From: Bacillota bacterium
GTDB lineage: Bacteria; Bacillota; Clostridia; Peptostreptococcales; Anaerovoracaceae
Direction: 5' to 3'
Length of the DNA stretch: 6,720 nt
Assembly: GCA_016302545.1 (NCBI GenBank)
Contig: JAEDNK010000083.1
Location: forward strand, 1 to 6,720
In this document: piece by piece, positions 1 through 4,045 of the stretch
Position numbering within the stretch: the first letter of the stretch is position 1
Layout: every line of letters starts with the position of its first letter
Notes under the pieces: model-generated
Database searches by the model: none
Seen by the model: only the letters and a program-made list of their open reading frames with translations
Told to the model about the DNA's origin: nothing
Position numbers and translations under genes: made by a program

Positions 1-203
1 TGCCGATTTTCGACCTTATCGCCAAGACAGGAAACATCAGCGAACACGATATGTTTAACACCTTTAACATGGGTGTAGGAATGAGTATTGTCGTGTCAGC
101 CGAGGATGCAGGCAAGGCCCTTGAGATTCTCAGAGCTCACGGAGAGGACGCATATCTCATAGGTGAAATAGTTGAATCTGAGGAAAAGGTGACAATATGC
201 TAG
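1..203 (+). CDS. purM: Phosphoribosylformylglycinamidine cyclo-ligase (AIR synthetase), C-terminal end, 5' truncated by window
   Basis: Only the last 66 codons are present (frame from base 3, stop TAG at 201-203). The visible peptide begins PIFDLIAKTGNISEHDMFNT and continues with TFNMGVGM, the conserved TFN-GVGM stretch of the PurM C-terminal domain, then a segment ending in GEDAYLIGEIVE, which matches the usual GE-A--IG ending of AIR synthetases. PurM is a cytosolic enzyme that uses ATP to close FGAM into aminoimidazole ribonucleotide (step 5). The ATP-binding N-terminal domain lies outside the window. The gene overlaps purN by 7 bases (ATGCTAG), and its last codons carry the purN ribosome binding site, so the two are probably translationally coupled. 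The identity is firm from the C-terminal motif plus the purN neighbour; nothing looks broken in the visible part. Confidence 0.95.
   Translation, partial: PIFDLIAKTGNISEHDMFNTFNMGVGMSIVVSAEDAGKALEILRAHGEDAYLIGEIVESEEKVTIC
181..189 (+). promoter_or_regulatory. Ribosome binding site of purN, inside the purM 3' end
   Basis: The purine-rich run AGGAAAAGG lies 7 bases before the ATG at 197. It sits within the last codons of purM and supports that ATG as the purN start, although the resulting protein has a longer N-terminus than usual. Confidence 0.7.
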
Positions 204-835
204 GCAAAGGCGGCGGAGCGGCATCAGGAGGAAAGGCACGAATCGCCGTACTGGTTTCAGGCGGCGGAACCAACCTTCAGGCACTTATAGATGCGCAGGA
301 CAAGGGAATAATCAAAAGCGGAGAAATCGTGCTGGTAATTTCCAATAAGGCCGGTGCTTACGCCCTCGAGAGGGCTGCAAAAGCCGGTATCAAGGCTGAG
401 ACGGTTCTCAGAAAAGAGGCCGGTACGCAGGAAGCCTTCGAGGAAAGACTTCATGAGCTGCTTTCGGAAAACAGGATTGACCTGATAGTAATGGCAGGCT
501 TTATGAGCATCTTAAGCGGCAGCTTTACTGCTCGCTATCCTGACAGAATAATCAATATCCATCCGTCACTTATTCCGTCTTTCTGCGGCAAAGGCTTTTA
601 TGGCCTGCATGTTCATGAAGCAGCTCTGGAGTACGGTGTCAAGGTTACAGGTGCCACTGTGCATTTTGTAAACGAAATTCCTGACGGCGGACGGATTATC
701 AAACAGAAAGCTGTTGAGATTCTGGATTGTGATACTCCTGAGGTGCTTCAGAAGCGAGTTATGGAGAAGGCCGAATGGATTATTCTTCCTGAAGCCACAG
801 AGGAAATCTGCGAGGAAATTGTAAGAGGTAAATAG
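197..835 (+). CDS. purN: Phosphoribosylglycinamide formyltransferase (GAR transformylase), folate-dependent
   Basis: This 212-residue protein transfers the formyl group of 10-formyltetrahydrofolate to GAR, giving FGAR (step 3). The phosphate-binding SGGGTNLQAL lies at residues 21-30, near the N-terminus of a Rossmann-like formyltransferase fold. The catalytic set known from E. coli PurN (Asn, His, Asp) can be read as N120 and H122 in IINIHPSLIPSF and D163 in HFVNEIPDGG. The insertion CGKGFYGLHVH after the SLIPSF motif resembles the form I associate with clostridial PurN. The length is normal for the family apart from about 14 extra residues at the start, rich in Gly, Ala and Lys (MLGKGGGAASGGKAR). 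No ATG, GTG or TTG codon lies in frame between 197 and the core, so the extension appears real. The gene overlaps purM by 7 bases and ends 3 bases before the cyclohydrolase gene. The formate-dependent alternative, PurT, is an unrelated ATP-grasp protein and is excluded by the motifs. Confidence 0.97.
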   Translation: MLGKGGGAASGGKARIAVLVSGGGTNLQALIDAQDKGIIKSGEIVLVISNKAGAYALERAAKAGIKAETVLRKEAGTQEAFEERLHELLSENRIDLIVMAGFMSILSGSFTARYPDRIINIHPSLIPSFCGKGFYGLHVHEAALEYGVKVTGATVHFVNEIPDGGRIIKQKAVEILDCDTPEVLQKRVMEKAEWIILPEATEEICEEIVRGK

Positions 836-838
836 ACA

Positions 839-1582
839 ATGAACGTATATGAAACTAAAACGGTAAGCCAGCTGCTTTCGGGCAATTCCTACCCGGGAAG
901 AGGTGTGATTATGGGCAAGTCCCCTCTGGGGAAGGCTGCAATCGGCTATTTCATCATGGGAAGAAGCGAAAACAGCAGAAACAGAATTTTCGAGGAAGAC
1001 GAAAAGGGAAATGTATATACCAAGCCTTTCGACGAATCTAAGGTGGAGGACCCTTCTCTGATTATATACAGAGCCATCGCACAGTATGAGGACAAGATTG
1101 TGGTAACCAACGGTGACCAGACAGATACCATCGTGGACGGACTTGCAGCAGGAAAGACTGCAAGGGAAGCTCTCTTTACCAGAGAATTCGAACCTGATGC
1201 TCCTAACTTTACTCCCAGAATCAGCGGAGTCTTAACCAAGAAGGGTACTGACTTCGGTTATGAGATGAGTATTCTCAAGAGTGCAGATGCAGAAGGAACA
1301 GGATGTAACAGATTCTTCTATGACTACAAGGCAGTGGAAGGCGTGGGACATCTCATTCACACTTATGAGGAAAACGGTTCGCCTCTTCCTACTTTCCGGG
1401 GTGAACCAAGAAGAATTGAAATTCCTGAGTCAATAGATGACTTCTTTGAAGAGCTCTGGGGAAGCTTAAACGAGGACAACAGAATTTCACTTTATGTCGA
1501 ATACTTCGACCTTGAAAACAATGAAAGTGAATCAATAATGATAAATGACAATGAAACGAGGCAGTTCAATGAAGGAATATGA
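839..1582 (+). CDS. purO: IMP cyclohydrolase, PurO-like (archaeal-type) family
   Basis: This 247-residue protein is assigned to the PurO-like IMP cyclohydrolase family, which dehydrates FAICAR to IMP (step 10). That family has an Ntn-hydrolase-like fold and is unrelated to the MGS-like cyclohydrolase half of ordinary PurH. Visible supports are YPGRG at residues 18-22, the GRSENSRNR block at 41-49, NGDQTDTI at 91-98 and EPDAPNFTPRISG at 118-130, all of which I recognise from bacterial PurO-like proteins. It has no signal peptide or membrane segment, so it should be cytosolic. It is longer than the roughly 200 residues of archaeal PurO; some of the extra length is an acidic, Asn-rich tail from about residue 224. 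The ATG is 3 bases after the purN stop, with AAGAGG-type purines about 9 bases upstream. The last 14 bases overlap the AICAR transformylase gene, which supplies its substrate. The family call is from remembered motifs plus context; the context makes it strong. Confidence 0.88.
   Translation: MNVYETKTVSQLLSGNSYPGRGVIMGKSPLGKAAIGYFIMGRSENSRNRIFEEDEKGNVYTKPFDESKVEDPSLIIYRAIAQYEDKIVVTNGDQTDTIVDGLAAGKTAREALFTREFEPDAPNFTPRISGVLTKKGTDFGYEMSILKSADAEGTGCNRFFYDYKAVEGVGHLIHTYEENGSPLPTFRGEPRRIEIPESIDDFFEELWGSLNEDNRISLYVEYFDLENNESESIMINDNETRQFNEGI
1558..1561 (+). promoter_or_regulatory. Ribosome binding site that fixes the AICAR transformylase start
   Basis: GAGG lies 7 bases before the ATG at 1569. The longer reading of the frame, from ATG at 1545, has no comparable purine run at the right distance and would add eight residues (MTMKRGSS) absent from the usual MKEYELKYGCNPNQKP start. 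The site lies inside the cyclohydrolase coding sequence. Confidence 0.7.
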
Positions 1583-2753
1583 ACTTAAATACGGTTGCAA
1601 TCCAAATCAGAAGCCAGCTAAGATCTTCATGGAGGACGGAAAGGATATTCCGCTGGAGATTATTAACGGACGTCCGGGATATATCAACCTTTTAGATGCT
1701 CTTAACAGCTGGCAGCTGGTTAAGGAAATCAAGGAAGCACTGGGAATGTGCGCAGCAACTTCCTTTAAACATGTAAGCCCTACCTCTGCGGCCGTTGGAA
1801 ATCCAATGAGCCCTGAGCTTAAAAAGGCAATTTTTGTGGACGATATAGAAGGCATCGACGAGTCACCTATCGCCACAGCCTACGCAAGAGCAAGGGGAAC
1901 TGACCGCATGAGCTCCTTCGGAGACTGGATTGCGCTTTCCGACAAGTGCGACGCAACCTGTGCAAAACTCATTGCAAGAGAGGTTTCCGACGGTGTTATC
2001 GCACCGGATTACGAGCCGGAAGCTCTTGAAATTCTTAAAACAAAGAAAAAAGGCGCATATAACATAGTTAAAGTGGACACTGACTATGTGCCGGCAGAAG
2101 CTGAGCATAAGCAGGTTTACGGCATAACCTTTGAACAGGGCAGAAACAATCTTAAGATAAATGAAGAACTCCTTAAGGAGATTGTAACTGACAATAAGGA
2201 ACTGCCGGAGGATGCAAAGCGTGACCTTATCATAGCACTCATCACTCTCAAGTATACTCAGTCAAACTCGGTTTGCTTTGCTGAGGACGGACAGGCTATC
2301 GGAGTGGGGGCAGGTCAGCAGTCAAGAATTCACTGCACCAGACTGGCAGGAGAAAAGGCTGATAAGTGGCATCTCCGTCAGCATCCGAGAGTCCTGAATC
2401 TGCCGTTTAAGGAGGATGTCAGAAGACCGGACAGAGACAATGCTATAGATGTTTATCTTTCAGAGGATTATCCGGACGTTATCGGCGAAGGAAACTGGCA
2501 GCAGTACTTCACAGAGCAGCCTGAAGAGTTTCCGAGAGCAGAGCAGAGAGAGTATCTTGCATCTCTTAAGGGTGTATGCCTTGGCTCCGACGCTTTCTTC
2601 CCCTTTGGAGACAACATCGAGAGAGCAGCCAAGAGCGGTGTATCCTATGTAGCTCAGCCGGGCGGCTCCATTCGCGATGATAATGTCATCGAGACTTGCA
2701 ACAAGTTTGGCATGGTAATGGCATTTACAGGCATAAGACTGTTCCATCACTGA
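1569..2753 (+). CDS. purH: Stand-alone AICAR transformylase (phosphoribosylaminoimidazolecarboxamide formyltransferase), PurH formyltransferase domain only
   Basis: From ATG 1569 the protein is 394 residues. It transfers formyl from 10-formyltetrahydrofolate to AICAR, giving FAICAR (step 9). It corresponds to the formyltransferase half of bifunctional PurH and has no MGS-like cyclohydrolase domain in front; that step is supplied by the preceding gene. Key stretches are ELKYGCNPNQKPA at the N-terminus, SFKHVSP with the Lys-His pair at K67/H68 that matches the catalytic Lys-His of PurH, RGTDRMSSFGDW near 110-120, YTQSNSVCFA at 229-238, GAGQQSRIHCT at 247-257, SDAFFPFGD at 340-348, QPGGSIRD at 363-370 and the terminal TGIRLFHH. 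It looks complete and intact. The length fits the roughly 390-residue stand-alone form I know from Clostridia; the symbols purV and purH1 have also been used for this half. Its start lies 14 bases inside the cyclohydrolase gene, suggesting coupled translation of the last two pathway enzymes. A start at 1545 is possible but less likely. Confidence 0.95.
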   Translation: MKEYELKYGCNPNQKPAKIFMEDGKDIPLEIINGRPGYINLLDALNSWQLVKEIKEALGMCAATSFKHVSPTSAAVGNPMSPELKKAIFVDDIEGIDESPIATAYARARGTDRMSSFGDWIALSDKCDATCAKLIAREVSDGVIAPDYEPEALEILKTKKKGAYNIVKVDTDYVPAEAEHKQVYGITFEQGRNNLKINEELLKEIVTDNKELPEDAKRDLIIALITLKYTQSNSVCFAEDGQAIGVGAGQQSRIHCTRLAGEKADKWHLRQHPRVLNLPFKEDVRRPDRDNAIDVYLSEDYPDVIGEGNWQQYFTEQPEEFPRAEQREYLASLKGVCLGSDAFFPFGDNIERAAKSGVSYVAQPGGSIRDDNVIETCNKFGMVMAFTGIRLFHH

Positions 2754-2770
2754 TTTTATTACATATTGAA

Positions 2771-2776
2771 AAGAGG
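2771..2776 (+). promoter_or_regulatory. Ribosome binding site of purD
   Basis: AAGAGG lies 5 bases before the purD ATG at 2782, within the 28-base gap 2754-2781. This gap is the largest in the window. It is AT-rich, but I see no inverted repeat with a T-run and no convincing paired -35/-10 elements, so read-through from the upstream gene is expected. Confidence 0.75.
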
Positions 2777-2781
2777 ATAAA

Positions 2782-4044
2782 ATGAAAATAATTGTAGTTG
2801 GCGGTGGCGGCAGAGAGCATGCCATCATCAAAAAATTAAAAGAAAACAAACAGGTTGAAGAAATCTTCGCTTTGCCCGGAAACGGCGGAATTGCGGCTGA
2901 CGCTACATGCGTGGATATCGGTGCTAAGGACATACCTGCCATTGTGGATTTTGCGGTGAAGGCAGGAATCGACTTCGCTGTTGTAGCACCTGACGACCCG
3001 CTGGTGCTGGGCGCAGTAGATGCTCTTCAGGCTAAGGGCATCAAGACCTTCGGTCCGAACAAAAAAGCAGCAATCATCGAGGGTTCCAAGGCATTTTCCA
3101 AGGACCTGATGAAAAAATACAATATTCCTACAGCATCCTACGAGACATTCACTGACATGGAGGCGGCTCTTTCATACATTGAGAATTGCCCGATTCCTGT
3201 AGTAGTAAAGGCTGACGGACTTGCACTGGGCAAGGGCGTAATCATCGCAGAGACTAAAGAACAGGCTCGTCAGGCAGTCCGTGACATGATGGAGGACAAG
3301 GTTTTCGGCGAGAGCGGTTCCAAGGTAGTAATAGAGGAGTTCCTTACCGGACCTGAGGTTTCCGTGCTTTCCTTCACTGACGGCAAGACTGTGATTCCTA
3401 TGGTTTCATCTATGGACCACAAGCGTGCACTGGACGGCGATAAGGGCCTTAATACAGGCGGTATGGGTACAATCGCGCCTAATCCGTATTATACAGATGA
3501 AATCGCAAAAGTCTGCATGGATACCATATTCAAGCCGACCATCGAGGCAATGAATAAGGAAGGAAGGACCTTTACAGGCTGCCTTTATTTCGGACTTATG
3601 ATTACGGAAAAGGGACCTAAGGTTATCGAGTATAACTGCCGTTTCGGTGACCCTGAAACTCAGGTTGTCCTCCCGCTTCTGGAAAGCGACCTTCTGGACA
3701 TAATGCTTAAGATTTACCATGGAAAGCTGGACGAAGCAGAGGTTAAGTTTGCCGATAAAAACGCCTGCTGCGTAGTTATGGCATCTGAAGGATATCCTCA
3801 GAAATACGAGACGGGATTTGAAATCACCATGCCTGCGGACAAAAATATATATGTGGCAGGAGCCAAGCTTAAGGACGGAAAGCTAGTTACAGGCGGCGGC
3901 AGAGTGCTGGGCGTTACTGAAACTGCCGATACACTTAAGGGCGCAATAGATGCAGCATATGAAACTGTAAAGTCTGTAAACTTTGAGAATGCGTATTTCA
4001 GAACTGATATAGGACAGCGTGCTCTTATGGCGGAAAGGAAGTAA
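2782..4044 (+). CDS. purD: Phosphoribosylamine-glycine ligase (GAR synthetase)
   Basis: This 420-residue ATP-grasp enzyme joins glycine to phosphoribosylamine with ATP, giving GAR (step 2). The N-terminal domain opens with MKIIVVGGGGREHAI, including the GGREHAI signature at residues 8-14, and LPGNGG at 31-36. The ATP-grasp core follows, with FGPNKKAAIIEGSKAFSKDL at 90-109, VVKADGLALGKGV at 141-153, EEFLTGPEVSVL at 185-196, the LNTGGMGT loop at 223-230 and the family signature RFGDPETQ at 287-294. The C-terminal domain runs to about 418. The length is typical for PurD and no key element is missing. The ATG has a good ribosome binding site 5 bases upstream. It sits between the AICAR transformylase gene and purL, one base from purL, so it appears to be co-transcribed even though its product acts before PurN. 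The protein should be soluble and cytosolic. Confidence 0.98.
   Translation: MKIIVVGGGGREHAIIKKLKENKQVEEIFALPGNGGIAADATCVDIGAKDIPAIVDFAVKAGIDFAVVAPDDPLVLGAVDALQAKGIKTFGPNKKAAIIEGSKAFSKDLMKKYNIPTASYETFTDMEAALSYIENCPIPVVVKADGLALGKGVIIAETKEQARQAVRDMMEDKVFGESGSKVVIEEFLTGPEVSVLSFTDGKTVIPMVSSMDHKRALDGDKGLNTGGMGTIAPNPYYTDEIAKVCMDTIFKPTIEAMNKEGRTFTGCLYFGLMITEKGPKVIEYNCRFGDPETQVVLPLLESDLLDIMLKIYHGKLDEAEVKFADKNACCVVMASEGYPQKYETGFEITMPADKNIYVAGAKLKDGKLVTGGGRVLGVTETADTLKGAIDAAYETVKSVNFENAYFRTDIGQRALMAERK
4034..4039 (+). promoter_or_regulatory. Ribosome binding site of purL, inside the purD 3' end
   Basis: AAAGGA (within GGAAAGGAAG) lies 6 bases before the purL ATG at 4046 and overlaps the last codons of purD. 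With only one base between the purD stop and the purL start, ribosomes ending purD could readily restart on purL. Confidence 0.75.
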
Positions 4045-4045
4045 A

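Noticed and set aside
946..1239. Minus-strand frame of 97 codons opposite the cyclohydrolase gene
   Set aside because: Ser/Leu-rich shadow of the coding strand with no family resemblance.
1545..1568. Upstream ATG codons (1545 and 1551) as the transformylase start
   Set aside because: They would add residues MTMKRGSS not expected in the family and lack a well-placed ribosome binding site, while ATG 1569 has GAGG 7 bases upstream and gives the usual N-terminus.
2754..2781. Possible terminator or internal promoter in the AT-rich gap before purD
   Set aside because: There is no stem-loop with a T-run, and no -35/-10 pair with reasonable spacing. The gap is short and is explained by the purD ribosome binding site.
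2460..2942. Open frame of 160 codons on the minus strand across the transformylase-purD junction
   Set aside because: It lies opposite two clearly functional genes, has no recognisable motif, and its length is what antisense of a biased coding sequence can give.
3406..3720. Minus-strand frame of 104 codons opposite purD
   Set aside because: Wholly inside the conserved ATP-grasp coding region; no ribosome binding site or motif seen.
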